A stretch of DNA of 44,762 bases from Microbacterium sp. (GTDB lineage: Bacteria > Actinomycetota > Actinomycetes > Actinomycetales > Microbacteriaceae), in NCBI RefSeq assembly GCF_031179285.1, contig NZ_JAPSHY010000025.1, positions 1-44,762 on the forward strand. Direction: 5' to 3'. Position numbers and translations under genes: made by a program. Of this stretch, positions 32,487 through 39,164 are shown one piece after another; within the stretch, counting starts at the first letter, position 1; each line of letters begins with the position of its first letter. Below the pieces are notes generated by a model, which saw only the letters and a list, made by a program, of their open reading frames with translations, did not search any database and was not told where the DNA came from.

Positions 32487-34158
32487 GCGTCAGCTTGCGG
32501 TGCGTCGAGCGGTGAGGCTTGGCAGCATCCGCCCCGAGTCGCTGGATCTTGTTCTCCTCGTATGCATCGAAGTTCCCCTCGAACCAGTACCACTGGTCGG
32601 GGTTCTCATCGGTGCCCTCGTACGCGAGGATGTGCGTCGCGATGCGGTCGAGGAACCACCGGTCGTGTGTGATGACCACCGCACAACCGGGGAACTCCAG
32701 AAGCGCGTTCTCGAGCGAGCTCAGCGTCTCGACGTCGAGGTCGTTCGTCGGCTCGTCGAGCAGAAGCAGGTTCCCGCCCTCCTTGAGCGTCAGGGCGAGG
32801 TTCAGACGGTTCCGCTCACCGCCGGAGAGCACACCGGCCTTCTTCTGCTGGTCCGGTCCCTTGAAGCCGAATTTCGACACATAAGCGCGCGACGGGATCT
32901 CGGTCTTGCCGACCGTGATGTAGTCGAGTCCGTCGGACACGACCTCCCACAGCGTCTTGTTCGGGTCGATGTTCGAGCGCGACTGGTCGACGTAGCTGAT
33001 CTTGACGGTCTCACCGATCTTCAGATCTCCGCCGTCGAGCGGCTCGAGTCCGACGATCGTCTTGAACAGGGTGGTCTTTCCCACGCCGTTGGGGCCGATC
33101 ACGCCGACGATGCCGTTCGGCGGAAGGCTGAAGCTGAGGCCGTCGATGAGCGACCGGCCGTCGAACCCCTTCTTCAGGTTCTTCGCCTCGATCACGACAC
33201 TGCCCAGACGCGGGCCCGCCGGGATCTGGATCTCTTCGAAGTCGAGCTTCCGCGTCCGCTCCGCCTCGGTCGCCATCTCCTCGTAGCGTGCGAGTCGCGC
33301 CTTGGACTTCGTCTGACGTCCCTTGGCACTGGATCGCACCCACTCCAGCTCCTCCTTGAGGCGCTTGGCGAGCTTCGCGTCCTTCTTGCCCTGGATCTCC
33401 AGGCGCTCGCCCTTCTTCTCCAGGTAGGTCGAATAGTTGCCCTCGTAGCCGATGAGGCGCCCGCGGTCGACCTCGGCGATCCACTCGGCCACGTGGTCGA
33501 GGAAGTACCGGTCGTGGGTGATCGCGATCACCGCGCCCTTGTACGCCTGCAGGTGCTGCTCGAGCCACAGCACGCTCTCCGCGTCGAGGTGGTTCGTCGG
33601 CTCATCCAAAAGAAGCAGGTCGGGCTTCTGCAGCAGCAGCTTGGCGAGGGCCACGCGGCGCTTCTCGCCACCGGAGAGCGGCGCGATCGCGGCGTCGCCC
33701 GGAGGAGTGCGAAGCGCGTCCATGGCCTGGTCGAGCTGGGAGTCGAGGTCCCAGCCGTCGGCGGCGTCGATCTCCTCCTGAAGAGTGCCCATCTCGGCGA
33801 GCAGTGAATCGAAATCGGCGTCGGGATCCGCCATCAGCGCCGAGATCTCGTTGAACCGATCGAGCTTCGCCTTGATCGCGATGCCCTCCTGGATGTTCTC
33901 GAGCACCGTCTTTGACTCGTCGAGCTCCGGCTCCTGCATCAGGATGCCGACGCTGAATCCCGGCGACAGCTTCGCCTCGCCGTTGGACGGCGTGTCGAGA
34001 CCCGCCATGATCTTCAGGATGGTCGACTTACCGGCACCGTTCGGACCCACCATGCCGATCTTCGCGCCGGGGAGGAACGCCATCGTCACATCGTCGAGAA
34101 TGAGCTTCTCGCCCACCGCCTTGCGGGCACGAACCATGGAGTAGATGTACTCAGCCAA
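32479..34158 (-). CDS. ettA: EttA, energy-dependent translational throttle (ABC-F)
   Basis: A 559-residue ABC-F ATPase with two nucleotide-binding domains. NBD1 has Walker A GPNGAGKS, signature LSGGEKRR and Walker B LLLLDEPTNHLD. NBD2 has GPNGVGKT, LSGGERNR and LLLLDEPTNDLD. The EttA arm insertion and the linker KGRQTKSKARLARYEEM lie between them. EttA binds the ribosome E site and gates the first peptide bond according to ADP/ATP. The start is TTG 34158: AAGGAG is 9 nt upstream and the N-terminus AEYIYSMVRARKAVG is the family's. A TAGGCT box about 35 nt upstream is the likely promoter. Confidence 0.96.
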   Translation of the reverse strand: MAEYIYSMVRARKAVGEKLILDDVTMAFLPGAKIGMVGPNGAGKSTILKIMAGLDTPSNGEAKLSPGFSVGILMQEPELDESKTVLENIQEGIAIKAKLDRFNEISALMADPDADFDSLLAEMGTLQEEIDAADGWDLDSQLDQAMDALRTPPGDAAIAPLSGGEKRRVALAKLLLQKPDLLLLDEPTNHLDAESVLWLEQHLQAYKGAVIAITHDRYFLDHVAEWIAEVDRGRLIGYEGNYSTYLEKKGERLEIQGKKDAKLAKRLKEELEWVRSSAKGRQTKSKARLARYEEMATEAERTRKLDFEEIQIPAGPRLGSVVIEAKNLKKGFDGRSLIDGLSFSLPPNGIVGVIGPNGVGKTTLFKTIVGLEPLDGGDLKIGETVKISYVDQSRSNIDPNKTLWEVVSDGLDYITVGKTEIPSRAYVSKFGFKGPDQQKKAGVLSGGERNRLNLALTLKEGGNLLLLDEPTNDLDVETLSSLENALLEFPGCAVVITHDRWFLDRIATHILAYEGTDENPDQWYWFEGNFDAYEENKIQRLGADAAKPHRSTHRKLTRD

Positions 34159-34199
34159 CGGAAACCGCTCCTTCTATCTGCGTCGAAGATCGACACTCC

Positions 34200-34205
34200 A
34201 GCCTA
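34200..34205 (-). promoter_or_regulatory. -10-like box TAGGCT for ettA
   Basis: TAGGCT about 42 nt before TTG 34158, leaving a leader of roughly 35 nt with the AAGGAG. Confidence 0.4.
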
Positions 34206-34298
34206 CCGGCCTTCGCGGTGCCTGCCGTCGGTCAGTGCGCGCCAGACGCTGGGTCTTCGTGTCACAGCAGCTCGGCCCTCAGCGCGTACCGCGACGGG

Positions 34299-34796
34299 TC
34301 ACCAGTCGATCGGTCTCGTCGCCCCGATCAGGCAGCGCCCCTCGGCGAGCTGATCCATGACCGCGGTGACCGGTTCACCGGTCGAGGGGCCGACCTGGCC
34401 GACCAGGCACTTGTCCTCGCCCCACCGCACCGAGAACTGCAGGCTCTCCACCGGATTGCCCACAGTGGTCTGGTCCTGGGTGACCTGCATCATCGAGCGG
34501 TCGAAGCCCGCAGCCACGAGCGCATCGATGTAGGCCCGGCCCGAGCCGCGCTGCTCCGACGCCCACACCTGAGCGGTGACAGCGGTGAAGACCGGGAGAT
34601 TCTCTTCGGCGGTGCCGTCAGGCTTGATCGTCGCCGGCTCCGGAGCGGGCGACGCCGTCGGCACCCCCGTGGCCTCCGAAGGCGGAGCGGAGGGAGCTGG
34701 TCCCGGTGAGCAGGACGCGAGCAGGAGGGCGAGCGTCGCCGCGAGCGCGACCGACCCGACTGAGCGCGCGGCGGAGGTGGGCGGTCGTCGAAGCAC
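34299..34796 (-). CDS. DUF6993-domain lipoprotein
   Basis: A 165-residue secreted lipoprotein. A basic start and hydrophobic stretch end in the lipobox LLASC, cutting before a Cys at about residue 29. A P/A/S-rich linker of about 30 residues tethers a small domain (residues 65-165) with two Cys (CLVGQ and CLIGA) that could form a disulfide. I recognise the domain as DUF6993, found in Microbacteriaceae and of unknown function. It starts at GTG 34796, 6 nt after TAGACT, with no ribosome binding site. It lies upstream of ettA but 140 nt away with ettA's own promoter between them. Confidence 0.8.
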   Translation of the reverse strand: MLRRPPTSAARSVGSVALAATLALLLASCSPGPAPSAPPSEATGVPTASPAPEPATIKPDGTAEENLPVFTAVTAQVWASEQRGSGRAYIDALVAAGFDRSMMQVTQDQTTVGNPVESLQFSVRWGEDKCLVGQVGPSTGEPVTAVMDQLAEGRCLIGATRPIDW

Positions 34797-34802
34797 GATC
34801 CG

Positions 34803-34808
34803 AGTCTA
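34803..34808 (-). promoter_or_regulatory. -10-like box TAGACT for the lipoprotein gene (leaderless)
   Basis: TAGACT ends 6 nt before GTG 34796. Confidence 0.45.
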
Positions 34809-34902
34809 CGGGTCGACCTCGACGACCGACCGAGCCGGGCTCGACGTCGTCCACGCGCTCGCCGGGAGCTGCGGCTGAGCATGCCGGGCACAACGCAGGC
34901 CG

Positions 34903-35436
34903 TCAATACGGAGTGGTCTCCGCATCGGCGAGCCCGAGCGCGGCTCCCTCGCCGGCGTTCTCGTCAGCAGTCGCCCACACCGCCGCGGTGAGCGCCATCG
35001 CCTCGTCGGCGTCGACCTCGGCGCCCGCGTCGTCATTCCTGTCATCGACGGGCGCCTGCGGCCGGTCCTCCGACGTGGCGCGGGCAGCGCGCGCGTAGGC
35101 GCTCGTTCCCCAACGCAGATCGTGGCCGATGACGTCGGCATCGAGATCGATGCTCGTGCCGTGCTTTCCGTTGCTCTCCCAGTTGCGGATCTTGAGTCGA
35201 CCGGTGATGATCACGCTGTCGCCCGAGCGCAGCGACGCCTTCGCGTGCTCGGCGAGGCGCCGGTACGCGGCGACGGAGTACCAGTTCGTGCCCGATTCGA
35301 CCCACCGTTGCGTCGCCGAGTCGAACCGCCGCTGCGGACTGGCAAGGCGGAAGTTGGTCACGGCGACGCCGCCGGCGGTCGTTCCCAGCACGGGGTCGGT
35401 GGCGACATTGCCGACGATCGTCAGGGTGTTGAACAT
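34903..35436 (-). CDS. ssb: Single-stranded DNA-binding protein paralogue
   Basis: A 177-residue SSB. Residues 1-110 form the OB fold, with the typical start FNTLTIVGNVATDPVL, NFRLASPQRRFD, TNWYSVAAYRRLAEHAKASLRSGDSVIITGRLKIRNWE and the strand GTSIDLDADVIGHDL. The last 65 residues are acidic and alanine-rich but end in AETTPY, lacking the DDDxPF-type tip that recruits partner proteins in replicative SSBs. It is therefore probably the accessory SSB found in actinobacteria; the replicative one, normally next to rpsF and rpsR, would be elsewhere. GAGGAG precedes the ATG. It is divergent from the 89-residue gene. Confidence 0.92.
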   Translation of the reverse strand: MFNTLTIVGNVATDPVLGTTAGGVAVTNFRLASPQRRFDSATQRWVESGTNWYSVAAYRRLAEHAKASLRSGDSVIITGRLKIRNWESNGKHGTSIDLDADVIGHDLRWGTSAYARAARATSEDRPQAPVDDRNDDAGAEVDADEAMALTAAVWATADENAGEGAALGLADAETTPY

Positions 35437-35475
35437 GCTCTTCTCCTCTTGAGTGCCGGAACCGACGTCCGGATC

Positions 35476-35490
35476 GCTCCAGCGTGGAGC
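35476..35490. promoter_or_regulatory. 15-bp palindrome in the ssb divergent region
   Basis: GCTCCA-GCG-TGGAGC has 6-bp perfect arms and a 3-bp spacer, 40 bp upstream of the ssb ATG. It is a candidate operator with no assigned protein. Confidence 0.3.
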
Positions 35491-35608
35491 ACCCCCGAGC
35501 GGGCGCAGCCTTCGCAGGCCACGATCCGTGGACAGCAGAGGGAAGTCGCTGTCAGTGCAGGAGCTGTCGCCACCGGGTGCGATCCGTCAGAGGACCGAAT
35601 GTCGGTGG

Positions 35609-35624
35609 TCGCTCATATGTTCGA
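35609..35624. promoter_or_regulatory. LexA (SOS) box-like palindrome
   Basis: TCGCTCATATGTTCGA matches the actinobacterial LexA consensus TCGAAC(N4)GTTCGA at 10 of its 12 fixed positions; the right half-site is perfect. It lies 18-33 nt upstream of ATG 35642. LexA binding is inferred, not shown. Confidence 0.5.
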
Positions 35625-35641
35625 ATGCGAAAGGAGTTCCG

Positions 35642-35911
35642 ATGTCCGAAAGCCTGACGACGTCCCTGCCAGACGTCCCCTATGCCACGCCGCGCCTCGA
35701 TTCTTCTCGCGAGGTGCTCGTCCGAGCGGCCGACCACCTCTGGCGCGTTCAAGACAGGGCCGGCCGCGTTCTCGGCCACCTCCGTATCGTGGCCGACCCG
35801 CTCGGTCTTCGCTACCGGGCCGAACGGCTGCACCTGGCCACGGGCACCTTCCGCATCGTCGGCGAGTTCTGGCGACCCGACGACGCCGTCGCGACACTGC
35901 GATACGCGTGA
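35642..35911 (+). CDS. Orphan small protein, possible SOS-controlled gene
   Basis: An 89-residue protein not recognised by any family. It reads as a small alpha/beta domain: ADHLWRVQDRAGRVLGHLRIV, then LGLRYRAERLHLATGTFRIVGEFWRPDDAVATLRYA, with strongly basic and aromatic positions and no Cys or membrane segment. The start is chosen for the AAAGGAG 5 nt upstream. A LexA-box-like site (35609-35624) lies directly ahead of it, so DNA damage induction is possible. It precedes the HNH frame by 3 nt, suggesting an operon. The upstream 35437-35641 region holds only these regulatory candidates. Confidence 0.7.
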   Translation: MSESLTTSLPDVPYATPRLDSSREVLVRAADHLWRVQDRAGRVLGHLRIVADPLGLRYRAERLHLATGTFRIVGEFWRPDDAVATLRYA

Positions 35912-35914
35912 GCG

Positions 35915-36454
35915 ATGCCCAGTTCCGGGGAGCGTCTGAAAGCGATGCAGGCCTGGCACCGGCATCAGAACTTCTCGCGCATGATCGACTACCTGCTGAC
36001 CCATCCCTGCACCGACTGCGGCGAGGGCGACCCGGTGGTCCTCGACTTCGATCATCTACCGGGGCGGCCGAAGAAGTTCGAGATCGCTCGAGCGATCAAT
36101 GCGTCCACCCGATCGTAGGCGACGATCTCGGCCGAGATCGAGAAGTGTGAAGTCGTCTGCGCCAACTGTCACCGGCGACGGACCGCGCGTCGGGCCGGAC
36201 ATCGGAAGTATCTCGTGTCGGCCGGAGCACCTGTGCCATCTCCGGAGCGGCTGGAAAGTCAGCGAGTGCAGGTGCCGCATGGTGGCGGCACGAAGGGCCG
36301 GCGCGGCTGCCGTTGCGAAGCCTGTCGTCAGCAGCGGAACGCGTACGCTCGGCGACTTCGCGCCTCAGCTCGACAGCGCCGCGATGCAGGCGTCGCCGGG
36401 TCTGACACCAAGGGCACTGAAAATGTCGCTAATCTGGACGTCGACCCCCAGTAG
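35915..36454 (+). pseudogene. HNH endonuclease-like gene interrupted by an in-frame TAG
   Basis: One reading frame runs from ATG 35915 to TAG 36452-36454 (180 codons) but has a TAG at 36116-36118 (codon 68). Before it lie PCTDCGEGDP and the DFDH motif; after it, in the same frame, lie EIEKCEVVCANCHRRRTARR (the second Cys pair and HNH His) and a basic tail with GCRCEACRQQRNAYARR. Both halves are needed for the zinc-stabilised HNH domain, so the 67-residue product alone is not a nuclease. In this family the interrupted position is usually Trp, as I recall it, so TGG to TAG by one base is the likely change. It could be a recent nonsense mutation, a sequencing error or a readthrough site. It lies 3 nt after the orphan gene, and its stop is inside a tRNA. 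Confidence 0.75.
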
Positions 36455-36516
36455 CTCAGCGGAAGAGCATCGATCTTCTAAGTCGCCGGTCGCACGTTCG
36501 AATCGTGCCTGGGGGA
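36445..36516 (+). tRNA. tRNA-Arg (anticodon TCT), atypical
   Basis: A 72-nt cloverleaf: acceptor CCCCCAG/CTGGGGG, D arm GCTC-AGCGGAA-GAGC, anticodon loop CTTCTAA (TCT, reading AGA and possibly AGG), T arm GCACG-TTCGAAT-CGTGC, discriminator A. The anticodon stem has a T-C mismatch at the top and a T-G pair at the bottom, weaker than usual. It overlaps the last 10 nt of the HNH frame. Confidence 0.85.
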
Positions 36517-36540
36517 CCGAGCCGATGTCAGCGCCGTCGA

Positions 36541-36546
36541 TAGGAT
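36541..36546 (+). promoter_or_regulatory. -10-like box TAGGAT for orn (leaderless)
   Basis: TAGGAT ends 6 nt before ATG 36553, 24 nt after the tRNA-Arg end. Confidence 0.5.
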
Positions 36547-36552
36547 GACGTC

Positions 36553-37179
36553 ATGGTATCTGCGTCCGAGAACGATCGACTCGTCTGGATCGACTGCGAG
36601 ATGACGGGGCTCGATCTTCAGGTCGATGAGCTCGTCGAGATCGCCGTCGTCATCACCGATTTCGAGCTCCAGCCCATCGACCCGGGTTTCCAGATCGTCA
36701 TCAGGCCCAGCGACTCGGCACTGGCCAACATGAACGAGTTCGTCACGAAGATGCATGAGGCTTCCGGGCTGATCGACGAGATCCCGCAGGGCGTCTCCGT
36801 CGCCGAAGCCGAGGAGCAGACACTCGCCTACATCAGGCGATTCGTTCCGCTGGAGCGGAAAGCGCCACTCGCCGGGAACACGATCGGGACCGACCGAATG
36901 TTCCTCGCGAAATACATGCCTCAGATCGATCAGTGGCTGCACTATCGCAACGTCGATGTCTCCAGCATCAAGGAGCTCGCACGGCGCTGGTACCCTCGTG
37001 TCTTCTTCCAGGCACCGCTGAAAGACGGCGGCCACCGCGCGCTCGCCGACATCCTCGAGTCGATCCGCGAACTGCGCTATTACCGTGAAGCGGTCTTCGT
37101 CACCGAGCCGGGACCCTCCAGCGACGAAGCCCGCGAACTCGCCGCCCGCACCGTGTCGGAGTTCACACCGAACATGTAA
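36553..37179 (+). CDS. orn: Oligoribonuclease
   Basis: A 208-residue DEDDh exoribonuclease. Exo I is WIDCEMTGLD, the middle Asp is in NTIGTDRMFLAKYMP, and Exo III is DGGHRALADI with the His and Asp. VDVSSIKELARRWYP is also characteristic. It degrades two- to five-residue RNAs, including the pGpG from cyclic-di-GMP, to mononucleotides and is usually essential in actinobacteria. The length is slightly above the typical 180-200, from a 20-residue tail. The ATG is supported by the family N-terminus and the leaderless -10 spacing. It is flanked by tRNA-Arg and tRNA-His. Confidence 0.96.
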   Translation: MVSASENDRLVWIDCEMTGLDLQVDELVEIAVVITDFELQPIDPGFQIVIRPSDSALANMNEFVTKMHEASGLIDEIPQGVSVAEAEEQTLAYIRRFVPLERKAPLAGNTIGTDRMFLAKYMPQIDQWLHYRNVDVSSIKELARRWYPRVFFQAPLKDGGHRALADILESIRELRYYREAVFVTEPGPSSDEARELAARTVSEFTPNM

Positions 37180-37214
37180 TAGACTCGTGTGGTCGCTCGC
37201 CCCGGTGAGCACAT

Positions 37215-37288
37215 GGTGGGTATAGCTCAGCTGGTAGAGCGCTGGCTTGTGGTGCCGGATGTCGCGGGTTCGAGTCCCGTTACTCACC
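37215..37288 (+). tRNA. tRNA-His (anticodon GTG)
   Basis: Acceptor GTGGGTA/TACTCAC with one G-T pair, the extra 5' G at 37215 facing discriminator C 37288 as in bacterial tRNA-His, D arm GCTC-AGCTGGTA-GAGC, anticodon stem CTGGC/GCCGG around TTGTGGT, T arm GCGGG-TTCGAGT-CCCGT. The CCA is not encoded as such. Confidence 0.95.
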
Positions 37289-37291
37289 CCA

Positions 37292-37332
37292 GCAGGAAGA
37301 GGTTCGAACCATCCGGTTCGGACCTCTTCTGC
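37292..37332 (+). terminator. Hairpin terminator after tRNA-His
   Basis: GCAG(G)AAGAGGTTCGAACC pairs with GGTTCGGACCTCTTCTGC through one wobble and one bulge, with loop ATCC. It follows the tRNA by 3 nt. Confidence 0.75.
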
Positions 37333-37347
37333 GTGACGGGCGGTCAC
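37333..37347. promoter_or_regulatory. Inverted repeat over the -35 region of the lysE-like gene
   Basis: GTGAC-GGGCG-GTCAC, 5-bp perfect arms, lies 11 nt before the -10-like TAGACT. Its place suggests an operator, but the regulator is unknown. Confidence 0.35.
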
Positions 37348-37357
37348 CGCCGCGACC

Positions 37358-37363
37358 TAGACT
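37358..37363 (+). promoter_or_regulatory. -10-like box TAGACT for the lysE-like gene (leaderless)
   Basis: TAGACT ends 6 nt before GTG 37370, with no ribosome binding site. Confidence 0.5.
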
Positions 37364-37369
37364 GTCGAG

Positions 37370-37996
37370 GTGTCGTTGACGGTGTGGCTCTCCCTCCTCA
37401 CCGCCTGTGTCGTCATCAGCTTCACTCCCGGTGCCGGCGCGATCAACACGATGTCGAACGCGCTGAGCCAGGGGTGGCGGCGATCGATCTGGGGGGTGAT
37501 CGGACAGCAGCTCGCGCTGATCGTGCATGTCGCGATCGTCGCTGCGGGAGTCGGCCTGGTCGTCTCCCGCTCCGAGTTCCTCTTCAACGCGATCCGGTAC
37601 GCGGGCGCCGCGTACCTGGTGTATCTCGGCATCCGGCTCATCGTCGCACGTCCGGCGCTCCCGGCCGAGGACCCGACCGCGCCGATCACATTTGAGAGTC
37701 GATGGTCGATGATGCGGCGGGGATTCTGGGTGAACCTGCTCAACCCCAAAGCGATCGTGTTCTTCCTCGCGTTCATCCCGCAGTTCATCCGTCTCGACGA
37801 GCAACCGCTCCCCCAGTACCTCGCGCTCGTCGGCACGGTGATCGTCGTCGACGTCTTCGTCATGTGGGGGTTCTTCGCAGCGGCAGCGCGCCCCTTCCGT
37901 CGCCTCACCCGCTCCGAACGCGGTCAGCGAACGCTGAATTCCGTGTTCGGCGCCCTGTTCATCGGTGTGGCAGCGTTGCTGATGTTCGTGCACTGA
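37370..37996 (+). CDS. LysE/RhtB family amino acid exporter
   Basis: A 208-residue membrane protein with about six helices. The N-terminal FTPGAGAINTMSNAL matches the family signature (TPGPN-like) and GWRRSIWGVIGQQLA and RYAGAAYLVYLGIRL follow; FWVNLLNPKAIVFFLAFIPQFI is the second hallmark. Such proteins export lysine, arginine, threonine or homoserine. The family's usual LysR regulator is not adjacent. Starting GTG 37370 fits the start of the first helix, and an inverted repeat covers the -35 region. The gene lies 39 nt before the metallopeptidase gene. Confidence 0.91.
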   Translation: MSLTVWLSLLTACVVISFTPGAGAINTMSNALSQGWRRSIWGVIGQQLALIVHVAIVAAGVGLVVSRSEFLFNAIRYAGAAYLVYLGIRLIVARPALPAEDPTAPITFESRWSMMRRGFWVNLLNPKAIVFFLAFIPQFIRLDEQPLPQYLALVGTVIVVDVFVMWGFFAAAARPFRRLTRSERGQRTLNSVFGALFIGVAALLMFVH

Positions 37997-38020
37997 TCGG
38001 CGAGCCGCCGACGGCGGCAA

Positions 38021-38026
38021 TAGGCT
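38021..38026 (+). promoter_or_regulatory. -10-like box TAGGCT for the metallopeptidase-clpS operon (leaderless)
   Basis: TAGGCT ends 8 nt before ATG 38035. Confidence 0.45.
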
Positions 38027-38034
38027 GGACCGTG

Positions 38035-38382
38035 ATGGAGATGGATGCGACGACCTTCGAAGAACTCGTCATCGACGAGCTCGATCGTCTGCCCGACGAG
38101 ATGGTGGACGGCCTGGACAACGTCGTCTTCGTCGTCGAGGACCGCCCTGAAGACGGCGGACTCGACCTGCTCGGTCTCTACGACGGACTGGCGCTCACCG
38201 AACGCACCCAGTACGGCATGGGCGAGCTCCCCGACCGCATCATCGTGTACCGCGAGCCTCATCTGGCGCAGTGCGAGGGCGAAGAAGAGCTGCGCGACGA
38301 GGTGCACACGACGCTCGTGCACGAGATCGCGCACTTCTACGGGATCGATGACGAGCAGCTGCACGAGCTGGGGTGGGCATGA
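38035..38382 (+). CDS. Metallopeptidase family protein (minimal zincin)
   Basis: A 115-residue zincin-like protein of the PF06262 (DUF1025) type. The zinc motif HEIAHFYGIDDEQLHELGWA near the C-terminus has the HExxH and, seven residues on, an acidic segment. The N-terminal half is an acidic helix followed by strands VVFVVEDRPE and LLGLYDGLAL. No protease activity is well established for this compact family. ATG 38035 gives a leaderless start; GTG 38032 is possible. It overlaps clpS by 4 nt (ATGA). Confidence 0.88.
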   Translation: MEMDATTFEELVIDELDRLPDEMVDGLDNVVFVVEDRPEDGGLDLLGLYDGLALTERTQYGMGELPDRIIVYREPHLAQCEGEEELRDEVHTTLVHEIAHFYGIDDEQLHELGWA

Positions 38383-38675
38383 GCGCACCACCTGCCACGC
38401 CCGACCTCGATGAGGCGACAGAGCTTTCTGCCGCTCCGATCGAACCATGGCAGGTGGTCGTCTGGAACGATCCCGTCAACCTCATGAGCTACGTCGTGCG
38501 CGTCTTCCGGACATACTTCGGATACTCCCATGAGCATGCGACCGCACTGATGCTCGCCGTGCACCACGAAGGCCACGCGATCGTCGCCACAGGTCCGCGG
38601 GAGACCATGGAGGTGCACGCTCAGGCCATGCACGACTTCGGGTTGTGGGCCACTGTCCGCAGGGCGCCGCAATGA
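38379..38675 (+). CDS. clpS: ClpS, ClpA/ClpC protease adaptor
   Basis: A 98-residue ClpS. The core is WQVVVWNDPVNLMSYVVRVFRTYFGYSHEHATALMLAVHHEGHAIVATGPRETMEVHAQAMHDFGLWATV, with the N-degron pocket acids and His in NDPVNLM and HHEGHA. It delivers proteins with N-terminal Leu, Phe, Tyr or Trp to ClpC/ClpA-ClpP. The 20-residue disordered acidic N-terminus is normal. It overlaps both neighbours by 4 nt, the second gene of a tight three-gene operon. Confidence 0.96.
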   Translation: MSAPPATPDLDEATELSAAPIEPWQVVVWNDPVNLMSYVVRVFRTYFGYSHEHATALMLAVHHEGHAIVATGPRETMEVHAQAMHDFGLWATVRRAPQ

Positions 38676-39163
38676 CTGAGCTCAGCGTCCGGTTCCGACT
38701 CGCCCGCATCGAGGGTATCCACCTCGGGCGCCTCGTCGATGAGTTCGAGGAGCTCATCGGAAGCACCCATGACAGCACCGACCCCGCCATCCTGCGGCTC
38801 ACCCCCTCCCCGTACCCCGACGATGAACAGGCCTCTGCCGCCTTCGCGGAGAGCACGAGGAACGACCTCTTGGATCGGAGGTCGACGGATGCGGCGGTGG
38901 TTCGCTCCGCGCTCGCCCGGTTCGACGCTGATCCCGAGTCTCTGACCGAGGCGGAAGCAATGCGATCGTCCGAGGTCGTTATAGACGCCGACGACATCGA
39001 CTCGTGGCTTCGCACCCTCACTGCGCTCCGGCTCGTGCTCGCGTCGCGACTCGGAATCGCGGAGGAGGATCGGCACGACACGGACGATCCCCGCTTCGCC
39101 ATGTACGACTGGCTCGGCTATCGCCTCGAAGTCCTCGTCCAGGCCGCAGAGGGACAGGACTGA
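38672..39163 (+). CDS. DUF2017 family protein
   Basis: A 163-residue helical, acidic protein that usually sits next to clpS in actinobacteria. It begins VRFRLARIEGIHLGRLVDEFEELIG, has the segment PAILRLTPSPYPDDEQASAAF, then RNDLLDRRSTDAAVVRSALA and, near the end, a conserved DIDSWLRTLTALRLVLASRLGI and YDWLGYRLEVLVQA. I recognise it as DUF2017 but no function is known. It overlaps clpS by 4 nt (ATGA) and ends 1 nt from the convergent kinase gene. Confidence 0.87.
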   Translation: MTELSVRFRLARIEGIHLGRLVDEFEELIGSTHDSTDPAILRLTPSPYPDDEQASAAFAESTRNDLLDRRSTDAAVVRSALARFDADPESLTEAEAMRSSEVVIDADDIDSWLRTLTALRLVLASRLGIAEEDRHDTDDPRFAMYDWLGYRLEVLVQAAEGQD

Positions 39164-39164
39164 A

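Noticed and set aside
37292..37332. GGTTCGAACC as an SOS-box half
   Set aside because: It is one arm of the tRNA-His terminator hairpin with a normal stem and loop.
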